Of a stretch of 64,000 nt of DNA, positions 24,001 to 37,325 are shown in pieces (positions within the stretch are counted from its first letter, which is position 1; each line of letters opens with the position of its first letter). Origin of the DNA: Drosophila pseudoobscura. Taxonomy: Eukaryota > Arthropoda > Insecta > Diptera > Drosophilidae. Location of the stretch: positions 38,517,869 to 38,581,868 of the forward strand of contig NC_046683.1 in NCBI RefSeq assembly GCF_009870125.1, given 5' to 3'. A program made the translations under genes and the position numbers. Under the pieces are notes generated by a model, which saw only the letters and a program-made list of their open reading frames with translations, ran no database searches and was not told where the DNA came from.

Positions 24001-24655
24001 TATGTAGTGGGGAAACTTAAGAGAACTTATGTTCTTGAAATACTAAGCCAGTCAGTCACATTAAGTCCTCCCTGCTTCCATACGAGATCGCTGGATGATC
24101 GATGAGGAAAACACTACACAATCACTAAGTCATGATCAAAAGTATCGTTCAATCATGACCTTGGATGAGCATAAGAGTTCACGTGCCTGAAGATCATTGA
24201 ATAAATGGAGTTCATGAAAAAGTCTGTTACACCATTAAGGAAGACCATCTAGAGGATTACTCCTTCTGGTAATTCTGCTCACTGATCCAGTAATATCCAC
24301 CGTTTTTGTTTTCCTATCATCAGAATGTTTGATCTTTCAGTAAGAACATCCTATTCGATCGCTCAACCTCAGTTTCAACCATGAGCACATGATCCTTTGC
24401 TGTACGTAGGTTCTGGTAAAGCCAAGAATATCGCTGTAATCGCCCTTTTCTAGTTTCCCGTTTTAGTGTGATCAGAGTAACCTAGTGTCCCAAGTAATTA
24501 TGTAATTTTTGGATAAGCTCATTTATTTATTGGTAGAACAAGCCACGATATCACGGATGAGCTTTGGCATCATTCGCTGGACTTTACTCGGAACGCCTTC
24601 TGCTGCGTATGCGAATGCGACAAACAAGTCTCGACTCTGGCGAAAGAGCATTCCA

Positions 24656-24757
24656 AAGAGAGAGAGAGAGAGGGAGAGAGGAAGAGAATAGTGAAAGTGC
24701 AATTTGCACGTGCTGCAAAGTGTGTTATAGAGAGAGTAAGAGAGACAGAGAGAGAAA
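24656..24757 (+). repeat. Second GA-rich cluster
   Basis: GAGAGAGAGAGAGAGGGAGAGAGG at about 24657-24682 and a further AGAGAGTAAGAGAGACAGAGAGAG at 24729-24756 repeat the pattern seen 0.75 kb to the left. Confidence 0.75.
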
Positions 24758-26750
24758 CTATATACATAGAGAGGAATATAAGCACATATTCAGCAAAAGG
24801 AACTCCTTGGCCCTATATTGTTTCCCCCGATGGTGGCTCAAACCGTCGGAAAGTGGCCCACACAAGGGAGCTTACGGCCCAGAAAAAGAATAGAGAAAAA
24901 AGAGTTATACACATCGTACGAATATTATCAACGTAACGCTTCGATGGACTGTCAAAAGTTTTTTCTAAATTTAGACTTTTGTCCCCTTTCCACCATTCGC
25001 GGCTTCTCCCCGGCTCTAACAGAGCCCACCAAATGTCATAGACCTCCCAATGCCCGATAAGAGAGAGTAAGAGAAAAAGAGAGCTAACGGAGCAGCTATC
25101 GTTTTATCAAACAACAAAAACAGAACTTGGTCTAGTATTTGCGAATCAAATTTGAGCCAGATATCATTTGAGTCTATAATAAATAGATCTACGTCGTACT
25201 CGTACGACCAGTGTGGCAGCAAGTTAACTTCAAGTTATCTCTGCTTAAGTGTCACTTATCTTGGGATATCTCTAGTTTATAATATCAGTATGGATATATA
25301 TAAATTACGTTTCCAAAGAAGACAATAAAGAAGTTCTGATTATACGATCAACGAATTACCAAGATCTCTACACAAATTGTTTGTAAAGTGATTGAGGGCA
25401 TCATTTTCACGCCCAAATTTATACACATGTCATTATGTCCGTCGAATAATTTTTCCATTTGATGTTTTTGGTTTCATATATTAAAGAATTACATGTGAAA
25501 CGAGAACTTCCTCTTAAATGCTGGAGTCGATTTATGTTTCCGTTCATTCTTGGAATGTACTTGGATAGAAAATGCGATTAAGATATACATTTGTATATCA
25601 GCAATGCATTGGTACCGGTACCCCCACAGGGAATAGCAAATGAGCGTGCAAATATTTGCGAAGTGTCACGAATCATTGGGATTGAGATAGATGGCTCTGT
25701 GTGTTGTGCTTTTTTTGTTGTTTTTGTTTTTTGCCAGAGAGCAGCCGACAATGAAAACTGCAGAAAACTAGTAGACTATACGGAAAGGAACTCTACTAAA
25801 TTTCTGATCGCATTCCAAGGATCTGTCGTTAGGCATTCAATTACAATTTTTAAACTATTTAATGAAGTTCCAGCGAAATATAACTTAATTTGTGAACACT
25901 AATGTTTGGCATTTCCATTTTCCACAAGAAGATGGAGATCTCCTACGGCCATGATCGAATATCGGCATCGAATATTAAACTAAAAGCGATTTAACAACCA
26001 ATTAGCGCTCCATAAATCCATCAGACATAACGATCTTGACGCCAGGCGGAACCCAGTGCAAGCTATGAGATGGATCACGTTATGTCGATCATTAAGAATG
26101 CATGGAGCAACGGGGAACAGGGTGAACAACGGGGGGAAGCATTGTAGATGATGGGGAGGGGGGGTCTAACACCTTTACGGCGGCTTAATCATTTCGGGCA
26201 ATGTTTTGTCAACGAAGAGGAGAAGAGAAGTGAAACAGAAACCGGAATAAATTAAATAAATAAACGTTCCGTCGCTACATGACTGGCATTTTAGCCGAAT
26301 TCTTGTCTGCTTTTGTTTTTATTTTTCCTGCTTTTTTTGTTCAGTCGCAGGGGCATAGTCGCGAGTCGCAAGTCGCGTGCCGCATCCCGCAAATGGAAGC
26401 GGTGTGTGGAGCAGCGCCGCAGTAGAGCCCGAAGGGTGAGCCGAGGCTTTAAAATGCGCGACTTGATGCCCGCGCCAAGTGCCTTGGCATTAATTTAGCA
26501 AAAGCAAATGAAATAGAAATCGGAGTACGATTGCTATTGATCAGAAGATAGAAAACAAAACAAATTTGGAATGCATACACCTGATGATGGAATCATCGAA
26601 TCGATAGATCTCTTTTAATATCAAGAAACATACAAAGTTTTCTTTTACTTCGTTTAGCTGTTAGCTACATATGTATGTACATAATATAAAGAACACCGAA
26701 AAGCATAGAGTAAGTAAACCAAAAAACGGAGGAGTTCCTTTTATTAAGTA

Positions 26751-27371
26751 GAAAAGTGGTCGAAACCGGCAGAGTGCTGGTTGGGGGGCAACCAGCAACC
26801 AATCGCAGAGGTCAATCAAGTACCTAGTCCTCATGGACACCCGCCTGTCCTTCAAAGAGCACCAGGACTAGGTCCACAGCAAGTCCGCATCTAAACAGGC
26901 AACGAGGAAGCTGCTGACGAGCGTCGTGACATCGCAGATACTCTACGCGGCGCCAGTGTGGGCTAAAGACGCGAAGGTGAAGAGCTACATGCGAAGGGTG
27001 AAGTCACCATGCAGATTGTGCGCTATCAGGATCGCGTGCTCGTTCCGAACCATCTCGGACGCCACGCAGGATAGTGTTACGCAAGTAGACACCAAAGCCG
27101 AGTTATAGGGACGCCGCCAGAAGGAACAGCAATCACTGATTGCAGACCTGGTGGGACAACTAACCCAAAGGGCGATGGACCCACACCCTCATCCCACGGA
27201 TAGCATGCTGGGTTGAAAGGAAAAAGGGAATAGATGTCAACGCGCTTGCGAAGCAATGCTGTTCGCCAGTAATGCAGTGCGCGGGTCCCCTAGTCCCAAA
27301 AGTACTCCTGTATAGTTAATAGTAGTTCTTAAGTATATCACAGAGATAAATAAATGAATATAAAAAAAAAA
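26751..27371 (+). mobile_element. Dead 5'-truncated non-LTR retrotransposon, R1-clade-like tail
   Basis: Translation of the plus strand from about 26761 gives KYLVLMDTRLSFKEH, a stop, then TRKLLTSVVTSQILYAAPVWA and KVKSYMRRVKSPCRLCAIRIA. This is the conserved region downstream of the reverse transcriptase in R1/LOA-type elements. Stop codons and internal gaps show decay. The 3' end is AAATAAATGAATATAAAAAAAAAA, a poly(A)-like tail typical of target-primed insertion. Only the last ~0.6 kb survives. Confidence 0.8.
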
Positions 27372-30300
27372 CATACACAAACACAAGTCCAAGTAGCACT
27401 GTCAGCTCCTGTGCAGGTCGTGCCTCTTCCACATTGAATGCTGCCAATAATTTAGTTTTCTCCCCCATTCGAATGCAGCCCAACTTCTGAAAACGACAGC
27501 TTTATTAAACAGAATTGGAATAATCCTGTGCAGCTCTTTCCAAACTTTGAAAGGAAAAATACAGCAGATACACAGACCCTAACCAGGGATAACGCAATCT
27601 ATGGTAACCGTCTCGTTCTCCTACGCTTATCTTAAGTTCTTTTAAACGTACTTTCTATTGCCTAACCTTAGGTAATCTTTTCTAATCTATATTCCCCTTT
27701 TTCCTGTCATTCAAAGTTCACTTTTTTCGGACACATAAAAATACATACATATAATATTAAGGAATGATATGTATCTCTCAGGCAAACTATCTTATCCTCG
27801 AGTATGCGATTAAACTTGTTTTAATATCAGTTAATTCATTATATGATATAAAAGCCAAGAGTAAAGATCTCAGATCCGTCTCTTTACAGATCTTACATTT
27901 CACTCCTGTTTAAGGGGATTCCTTTGTACAGTGCGGCCCAGTGTATATGGCCATGTGTACGAGTAAACACACATAAATTGATGTAGATATAGATACATTA
28001 CCTGTCTGTACATACGCATAGTATTAGTAGAACCCCAGAGCCACAACAATTAACAATTGAAAATGGAAATACTCGCAGATAAGAAATTTTTAATTACGCC
28101 CCGGCATCGATGCCGCACTGCCTCTTATCCCCTCATCGTACGCCCCGTTGCCGTTGCCGTTGCCATTGCCATTGCCATTGCCATTGCTTTTGCTGCTGTT
28201 GCCTCATTATATTCACCGAACGAATGGCCACAATTCCAAATGGTTTTTTGCATTTTTATTTCCCTCACATCTATTTCTCCTCGTAGAGAGTCTATAGAGT
28301 CTATAGAGAACATGTACAGTCCTAAAATTTTAGTATTTACATTCCAATAGATTTGCACCGAGTGTGGAAAATATAAAAAGCTAAAGTTTTCACTTAAATT
28401 TTGATACATACTTCATATTTAAAATAAATAGTTTTCGTATTTAAATTAAATATTTGTATACTTAGATTAAAAATATTTCCTTGAAATTTTGTATACTATT
28501 TTTATTTTATAGTGTTATATATTTAGATTAAATATGGGTCTTATTAAAACGACTCTTTAACACATTTTTGTTTAAATCAATTTAAAACCCGAATATTTAA
28601 TTTAAATATGTCGCATCCAAAATATTGATATATGTATTTGTATATAATATTATAATTTATAGATCCATCGGAATGGGATAGCAAGCCGATCAAGGAAACG
28701 TCTGCCTTCTCTAAAAAGAGTTTTCCCCATTAGATAGGTCGCAATGAAACCTGTGTAATGGGTATCCTCTAGTCGGTAGTAACTACTTTTTTTGTTTCAT
28801 TCTCATTTGGGGTTTAGTTGCTTTTCTCTGTTTTTGTGTCGTTTTATCTATGGCCGGCTGTGGGGGTACACAGTGCTCAAATGTTGGTCTACTTACTGAC
28901 TCATACGCATACGAGTAGTCGAATAATCGAAGTATCGTACTACTTACTCGGAATTACACATAGAGGCCCGCACAAGGTTCGCCCACCAACATCCCCCCGA
29001 AACCGAACTGGCGCCGGCACCGTCACCGTCACCGTCACCGACAGCTCCCATATCGATGTGCGATAATAAAGTTGTTAACATATTGTTTACACTCTCGATT
29101 TGATTTAACAGTTAATCAAATAGAATTGATTATATTTGAACCCTCTCTTCGTTGTTCTCTCTTCGTAATTGTTGTAATGAGAAAATCCGTTTTTATTTCA
29201 GATATTGTGTGGACTTTAATACCCAATATATCGTAAATAAGGTAAGTCCTTTCAAATTTAAATAAAAATCGGATTAGAAGAATGGTTACAAAGAGATCTT
29301 AAAGATTAAAAATACAGCTGATACAGTTTTACCAGTTATACCAGTTACCAGAATGGTATACCATATTATATATTTTATCTTTTATCTCGTTTTGTGGGTG
29401 GTCTATTCATAATTCCCATTATCTCAACTCACTCTGCACTCATCTCTCACTGTCACAGAGAGCGCGGGACTTATTCAAAACATAAAAAACGTCGGTAAGG
29501 CTCTTAAGACAATGCCATTGATCAATGGGCATATCAGGGTGCATTAGCACTCACCACACCAGAGCTCTCAGTCTGTATGTGGTTTCGTGTCAAACAGTTG
29601 GACTTAGTTACTTACCATATGGATTAGGCCAGACCTTAATTAATTACTATGTCAGCAGGCGATTATGGGAACAGTTCCAATCTCTGTCTGGGCAAGAGGT
29701 AGTATTTTTCTTACAGATTGTCTTCTGATTCATTTAACAAATTCTTTAACTTAAGAAAAACCTTGATGCTGGGACTTACAAAAAAAAGATAAATGTGAAA
29801 GCGCGGAGATCCTCTGATAAACAATAAACTTAAACATATTTTACCCAATGGAGGCTGTGGGCTTGCTGGATAATGCTGGGTCTATAGCACTGGCACATGA
29901 CATCCTAGAGCCATTTTGACCGTCCCCAAAAGGCATCATGGCAACCGTGGAAATGGTTAGGAGGCAGGTCCACCCATCAACACAAGTGGAGAGATTTGAC
30001 TGGTTAGGGCTATGCTGAAAATGCGAATGGATGCATAAATGATCGGCAGAAAGGACGGGAATGAGAGAATGAAGACCACATCTCGTTGGTTTGCAACGAC
30101 ATTCTGAAGCCATTCAAGACCGATTTGGAGAAGCAGAAGATTTTGAATGATTGTTTAACCCTGGTCCGTCTGGTCCATCTGGCCCGTGTACTTGTTGGCT
30201 ACGAAGCAACGAGCCCTCAAGGATGCCGCCGGTTAGGTCTTTTCCCTGATATTCAGTCGTTCTCCGAGCCAAAGATATTGCATTACACAATATTTTTTGG

Positions 30301-33300
30301 CTGCACTTTAATTATAAAATTATCGAAAGATTATCGATTTATCGATTGTTGCACTATCTCGATTTTGATAAAAAAGCTAGTTTGTATAGCCTGCAGTCAT
30401 TGTTAAATGGGAAACTTGTTGGTTGTCCAACGGGGTAAGGAAAATCCTTTTAATGTTTGTTTCTTTTGCTTTTGCTAGAGGGAAAACTGGGAAAACTGGA
30501 AAAACTCTTGAAACTTTCTTTTTGTTTGGTTTTTAATCATTTGTCATCGCATTGCACTGAAGTTTTGCTATTGTTGTTGTCGTTGTCCTCTGTGCCCTGT
30601 CTGTTGCATTGTGGCCATTGTGGTGGGGTTGCGTGTTCATTGACGTCAGACACCTGAAGGGACTGGCGGGCCGGCAAGCAGGCAAGCAGGCAAGCTTGTT
30701 GCATGTTGCACGCACACACACACATACAGAAAAACCCCCCGTATTTTGTGTCCAGCACTCAAGTAAGCAGGTCAGGCCGCAGTTCGCCAAGCGAGCGGTT
30801 CTTGCGGTTTAACTCACTTCGAAAGCAACAACCACCCACCCCCCGAGCAGCAGTAGTACCTCCCACAAACCCACCAGCAACAGCAGCAGCACCACCACCA
30901 CCCAAACCCATCCAGCAAACCCCCAAAAACTCGGTCAGCCTGCGGTTTCCTTCAAGTTTCCTCTGCGTCACCATAGTCTCTGTCATCGAGAAACGAACGA
31001 CCTTCCGACCGACCGACCGACCGTTGCATAATGCGCACATTTGTCGTTAGTTGAAAATTGAAATTGATTTTTATGAGAGTTCTGCTCTGCTCCACTCCCA
31101 CATCCCTTAAGTAGCTGATATCTTGCCCCTAAACGAAGAATGTGCCGCTTCATTGGTGGCAGACACAACAGAGAATATTGGATACAACACCCTTAGCTAC
31201 TCAGGATCAGGATCAGGATTTGGCGTATGGTAATTGTTAGATTCATAAATATATTCAGTGTCTACTTCGCAATAACTATTTTAATCAGAAAGGGATTACA
31301 TCTCTGCAAGGATTCCCATTCGATTCCATTACATCTCTATAAATGGGTCGCAGTAACAAGTATTCCTTAGTAAATATATCGTTTATATCTCTCCCCATAT
31401 CTTCTCCTTAAAAATCTCGCCTTGTATCTTTTTTCTGGTGGTTGCTCATATTGCATCCGAGAATCAAACAATTGGGGATTTCCTTCATTCATTTTCGTAC
31501 CCCTTGCCCCTCGCGCCTCATCATCCACAGAGACCGCGTCTCGCCTCTCCTGCCGCTTATTGATATTAAAAGGGCTGGTCGTCGCGACGACCCACCAGTG
31601 TGGTGTGGTGTGGCTTGGTTGCTTCTTGACTTGCTCCGCTAATAATTATTGTTATAATTGCAAAGACCGCGCGAGGAAAGGCAAACAAATTTACAAAACT
31701 GCCAGCCCCCAAGTCGGTCCATCCATCCATCCATTCGTCTGGCTGGCTGTCCATTCGCCAGCCTACCCCTCCTCCACCCACTGTCCACCCGCAGTGGGAA
31801 AGTCTGTCAGTTAGCGCCTCAGTCGACGGCACCAGGAAAAGTCACGTTTTGCATTTTGGCTTCGGTTTTGTTCAGAACCTGAACGGTCGCGTCGCTTCTT
31901 CCTCCGCTAAATCTTACTTTCTTGCTTGTCCCTCGATGCGCTGTAAATGACATTTGATGATGAGCCGGGAATATAAGTTGGCAAATATATCAAACACACT
32001 GTCCTTATTTCGTTCTTGAGGTGATTCTCGAATAAAGGTGTCGATTTATGGTAGGATGAAATAAAACGTCTGAAATAATAGACGAAACAGAAATCAAACA
32101 GTTTATTTGGTTATACGTACATATAGTATTCATAAATATGAATTTCGGATAACCTTATTTTTGTAGGAATATATCAAATGGAATATGTCTTATATGCAAG
32201 AGCCACTTCCTTCAAACTTCAAATATATCTAGAAAGTAAAGAAGGAAGGGAATTAAATACGGATTTTTTCAGATCTCGATTCGAAGTACTCATATTATCT
32301 GCACTCAAAGAAAAATGGAATTTTGAAAAGAGACATACCGATATTAAAATGAAATGTTCGGTTTTTAAATAGAAAAAAATACTGAAAGTCAGTTTAATAC
32401 CATATAATCAGGCAGGCTCCGTTTTTCATTTACTCTTGCGGAAACGTTGCGTTCCGTTTTCGTTTTGAGGTTCTCCAGTTTTCACATTTTTTTGCTGTTT
32501 GTTGCCCTGGCCAATTTTTTCCGAGCCAAATTTGAGATTGGGTTAAAATAAAATTATTTATAAAGAAAGCAAAAGTTAAATTACCCTGATATATGTATGT
32601 AGGTGTCAAGTTTATGTTAATGCACCAATAAGTCATCTATTTTTTTCCTTTTGCACGGAAATGTATTCGTTGTGAAAACGGAAGCCCCAATTTATGTGTA
32701 TTCAAAAGTAAAGTAAAAGTAAACATTCACTTTAGTGAATGTGGAAAACGGAGCCTGGCTGAATATGTATATTCAATTTGTAGGGAATATATTTAATTGA
32801 AATATATCTATTTTAAATATGAGGGCCCATTGCTTTGAGTGTATCTTTGAATTACAGAATTATCATGAATTACTCATATTTTATTCCATTTTTGTTATTT
32901 CTCTAACCATCTAGGGTATTCCAATGGTATTTACCAAATACCAAGGGTATTTGTACTTCCTGCTCTTTTCCTCTCTTTTACTTTCTTTATCACTTTGTTT
33001 ATTTTTGTGAGCTGTTTGGCGCACAAGAAATTTTTTCGTGTTGATTTTGTAAAATACTTGTTATTTTTTTGTGTGTGGGCGGCTGCCACATGAGAGTAGA
33101 AGAGTGTTCATCCCGGAACAATTGATATTTATGCCATATGATAATAGTGGCCCTTGTAAGAGGCCCTGCGTATGCACAATTTCTCCACCACAGGAGATGA
33201 TTTTTGATTGCGACATTTGCTGCAAAGGATTGAGGCAGCGAGGGGATGTACTCAAAATGTTTTGACTTTTGTGTGCTCCCATCCAACGCAACCTGTGACA

Positions 33301-33790
33301 CTCGAGTGTCCACTTGCACTTGCACGCACTTGCAACCAATAGTCCCATCAGGTTTTCCGTATCCAAAAACTATAATAAGTCAGACGTCGAAGAGCGTTCA
33401 TTGGAATTTCCCCCTTCCATACACCCATACGAGGCAGCCCTCTGCAAGGGAACGTACGTTCTTTTGAATTTTGAATGTCAGTTCTCACGAAAGCAAACAG
33501 GTACTTGCATTCGCACTCTCCTATTCCTGTTCAATATACGGACTAATGAACAGTTCCGGCGAAATTTGGTAAAGGCTTGTCAGCAGAGATATTTATGCAT
33601 GGGCGTTTACTACATTTTCTGTTGTCTGCAAACGACAATTTTAAATTTTGTTTGATTTATTTGCTTATTTTACTATTCAATTCGATTACTTATTTCTTTT
33701 TTTTTTTTTGACTCTTTGTCTCTCTTGCAATGGAATAGTTTTTTAAATAATGTACCCCGATAAAAGTAAACTGCCTGTTTTTTGCATGTC
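27372..33790. other. Gene-poor region, probable intron or regulatory DNA
   Basis: No supported gene. Notable are (GTTGCC/ATTGCC)n repeats at 28146-28190, (CCGTCA)n at 29017-29040, a (GGCAAGCA)n patch at 30672-30695, a CAG/CCA-rich block at 30828-30920, and (GGATCA)n near 31201-31218. A more GC-rich piece at 29840-30240 has short open frames on both strands without a recognisable domain. A weak zinc-finger-like frame at 33071-33265 is discussed as a finding. Confidence 0.4.
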
Positions 33791-33928
33791 TGTACCCGGT
33801 ACTCGTAGCGTTTAGTTATACATATATTAGTTTTGTTTTGTTTTAAATGTGTGTAACACAAAGGGAAGCGTTTCCGACCGTCTAAAGTCCTTCCAGATCA
33901 GCATCGATAGCCGAGTGTGTCCGTCCTT
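33791..33928 (+). mobile_element. Degenerate DINE-1 fragment
   Basis: TGTACCCGGTACTCGTAG, GTGTAACACAAAGGGAAGCGTTTCC and GATCAGCATCGATAGCCGAG follow the order of the 5' part of DINE-1/INE-1. It differs from the copies at 48-53 kb, so it is older or belongs to another subfamily. Confidence 0.65.
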
Positions 33929-36890
33929 TTTTCATCGGCTCCGATAAAAATTTAGGCGCTTTCGTGCACTTGCGCATAAAATATATTGTATAGGTTACAT
34001 AAATCATAAGCTCACATAATTACTGACTGAGTGCCGGCTATGAAATATTATGCCAACAGCAATGACAGCATTAATTGCCGAAACAATTTAGGCCATACCA
34101 CACACGGATGCACATACACAGATACACTTCCACATGCAGATACATAGATACGGGAGTCTACATATGTATGTATATCTGAACTAATTCAGTCACATTCAAG
34201 AAACAGAGCTGTGACGCAATGCTTGATGCTTGTCACAGGACATGCAAAAATGTATTTTAATACATGTCAATGTTTCCAGGAAATGGTGGGTAGGGGGGCG
34301 AAAATATAGTACGAGTATATATTTTCCCTCTGTGTATATGTGTGTTCTGGTCCATGTTTGTTAATTGAGTTTCTGCCATCAAAGATTGGCTTTGTTGTGG
34401 TTCTGACAGTGAATACTTTGAATCCTTTTCCCCCAACCCCCTCAAAAAAAAAAACACCAATTGTTCAAACATACCCTAAAACATTTCTCTCTCCCTCTCT
34501 CACACAAATAGTTGAATTCTCTTTGCCCCGAAAGTGCTGCTTTTGTGTGGAATGAAAATGACAACGAGGGGGAACGTTGTGAGACGCGGCAAAGGCCGCG
34601 GCTGTACTTCTATATTCTGTACTCATTCAGTATACATGGATGTGAGCTTATTTATATAATTTATATAAAATATTTTATGTGCCGTTTTGTTTTCACTGTT
34701 CGCAATAGGGAAAATGGACTTTTTGCAAAAAAAAAAAACATAACAATCGGTCGAGCCGGTAAAATTTGTATACATTAGATTTGATCTGTTTCCATTTGTC
34801 CTAACATTTTTTATTTACACCTGTCTCTTTATCTCATGAGAGCGCGCAACCTGGATGAGGAAAAGTGTGGAAGGCTTTGAGTGGCCACTAAAATTTGATT
34901 TATTCCTTCTGGCTATAATAATGATACGATCTGTTCTAATCGGTTTTCTTGTATCTTTAAAATTGTGGATGCCACAGATTTTCGTTATTTTTAATTTTTA
35001 AATTTTTAAAATTCACAGGATTCCAGATTTAAAATTTGGTTGATTTAGCTTTTGTTGTCTCTGAGATCTAGACACTCAGACAGACAGACAAGGCTTTATG
35101 CGTTCGGAAAAGCGTCCTTCTGGGTGTTACATACATCCACTTTCACCACAAATCGAACATGTACTCTTCGATTACCGGACTTCATGAAAACTTGTAGGTG
35201 AATCATTTTAATTGTTTCACTGGTATATCCCAGAGTGGGATGGAAGCATTATATTTCTCTCTTTCTCTGTTGTGTTGTTTTATGTAAAAAGTTGCACTTT
35301 TTTCAGGTTGTTTCATGCAACACACTGCCCCCTGCCGCACGAGTGTTCGAATGTGTGAATGGAATTAAGTAGAATGCAATTCCCGTCGTGTGTGTGTGTG
35401 CCGACAAATTTTTTAATTTGAAAACTAAATTTAAGCATTTGATGCAGAATTTTGTGACTGGGACTGGTTTCTAATGAATCTAGAGAAATCGTGTGGCTCG
35501 CTGAAGTCCATAGTTACGACAAGCTGAGAATCTCAATAGATATAATCTTTCTAGGGCAGAGCTGAGGCCAGGTGACACGTGGATTCTGTAGAGCCGATGA
35601 CAGCACAAAGCATTTTATAATCTGTTTCCGAATGAAGGTATTGGCTCAAAATACAGCCCACTGGTTCTCTTAAAACACTGTGTCTTTAAATTTTGCCATC
35701 GTATAGAAATTGCGAAAAAAACGCCATTTAAAATGACTCCTGTAAGAGCAGCTTCTGACATTTCAATTAGATTTTGTCTGATTCTTGCAAACTGTCCAGC
35801 AAACTGTTGCCATCTTAACAGCATTCCCTTCTTTTGTTCTTAAACATAGTTTGTTCATAATGAATATTATGTTTTTTCTTTGTTTTCAGTCGGGTTTTGA
35901 CATGGGTAAACATTCGGCCAAGTCAAACATTTGCTGGAGTTTAATGTTCATTGTGACCCGTGCCCCACATGCCGCGAGAAAACCCTTTTTATTTGTAACG
36001 CCCCGCCCCGCCACGGCCCCTGGAAGGAAGACACACACAGAAACTGGCCTTGTTTTCCATTTCCTTTTCTTTTCTAGGTTTTTTTTGGCTGGGACTGCCT
36101 TTGGCTCACTTTCACTTTATTGCCCTGTGAGCCATATATTGCATCAATCTAAGCCAGTCCAAAGCCCAAGCAGGCACCCATCTACCTTCTACTCGGTGGA
36201 AACACTCACACGTAATGCATTTTTAAATTTGCATGGTCCCCACCTTTCCCGTACCTCGAAACCCGTAACCCGGTCGCCTTTAACAATGGCAGCTGTTAGT
36301 GTCTAACTAGTTAGTTAGTGCCACATTGAAGATGGTTGCCGCACGCGACTCGCCTGCCAAACCGTGTACTACCGACCGCGCTGGATCCACTGGATAGTAG
36401 GATACATGCCCACATCCTACATCCTATATTCTCCATTCTCCATCTATAATGAGCAGCATCCTCTTGGCTCTTCTTGTGGGCGACAGCTCTCGGGTTCAAG
36501 TCAATGCCAACGGGGAAACTCTTTCGGGAAGCGACATTATGCATATCAAAAAGAGAGACATAGCGCTGAATGCCACAACGATGGGGTGGATGGAGACAGG
36601 ATGGAGACAGGATGGAGGAACCTTTGCCTTTGTCTGCTTCTTTATGCATCTGCTGTCAGTTGCATCCACTATGTGGATGGTATGTGTGGGGCGAGTTTTT
36701 GTTGCACTGCGGGGAAGCTTTAGAAAAGGAATCATGAAGATACTTTTCTCATACATTTGCATTATATTTTATTGGTCATCTAGTTATTTAAGTTAGTTAT
36801 CTATTTTATTTTTCATTCCCTAGTCGAACGTTCCAATCAGGGACCGTAACTGCAGTTTCCCAGTATCCAGATTTCCAAATTTTTGTTTAA
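33929..36890. other. Gene-poor region between a DINE-1 fragment and the foldback element
   Basis: No supported gene. AT-rich, with a (TG)n stretch at 35385-35402. The open frame at 35785-36306 has low-quality composition and no domain, so it was not called. Confidence 0.4.
35060..35155 (-). mobile_element. Short DINE-1 fragment, minus orientation
   Basis: On the minus strand this reads GATTTGTGGTGAAAGTGGATG, then TGTAACACCCAGAAGGACGC and a CTGTCTGTCTG tract. This is the 5' portion of DINE-1 as seen at 48.13-48.24 kb. Confidence 0.65.
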
Positions 36891-37325
36891 AAAATCAAAA
36901 ATAACACTTTTTTTTTTGGTTTTTTTTAATATACAATGCAAATTAGATGCACCACTTTTATATTTTTATTATTTCAATACAAATAAAAATAAGAATTATA
37001 TTTAATTTTTATTTTAAAAGCTACAAATAAGAGTTATAAAAGTTAAATTAAATATCCCTTTTTGAACCAAGTGGTTTATTACCACACATATTAAAATATT
37101 CTTGATTTATGACGCAATACTTTTCATATGATGCATCGCATATTCAAGGACGAATATTAAGGATCCTACACCACATGGTGTATTTCATTTAACTTTATTT
37201 TTGATTTTAAACTAAAATTTACGAAACAACTCTTATTTGTAGCTTAAAAAAAAAATGAAATATGATTCTTTTTTTTACTTTTAGTGAAATAATAAAAAAA
37301 GTGTTATTTCTCATTTTTATTGACA
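36891..37325. repeat. AT-rich foldback / MITE-like element with ~130-150 bp imperfect inverted arms
   Basis: The left arm (about 36897-37050) runs AAATAACACTTTTTTT ... ATTATTTCA ... AGCTACAAATAAGAGTT. The right arm (about 37190-37320) contains the reverse complements AACTCTTATTTGTAGCT ... TGAAATAAT ... AAAAAAAGTGTTATTT in matching order. Between them is about 140 bp of unique sequence. No transposase is present. This is the layout of a non-autonomous inverted-repeat DNA element. Target-site duplications are not clear by eye. Confidence 0.6.

Larger units (their letters stand above)
23491..26750. other. Gene-poor region with GA-rich repeats
   Basis: No supported gene. GA-rich tracts are listed separately. 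The rest is AT-rich with scattered TACATA-type repeats. A G-rich run (gggggaggggggg-like) lies near 26130-26165. Confidence 0.4.

Noticed and set aside
29841-30406. GC-richer segment with short open frames (for example VCNDILKPFKTDLEKQKILN)
   Set aside because: I considered a retrocopy or an exon, but found no recognisable family, no convincing splice borders, and stops in every long frame.
35785-36306. 173-codon plus-strand ORF
   Set aside because: Phe/Ser/Pro-rich translation of ordinary intronic sequence with no domain and no conserved-looking motifs.
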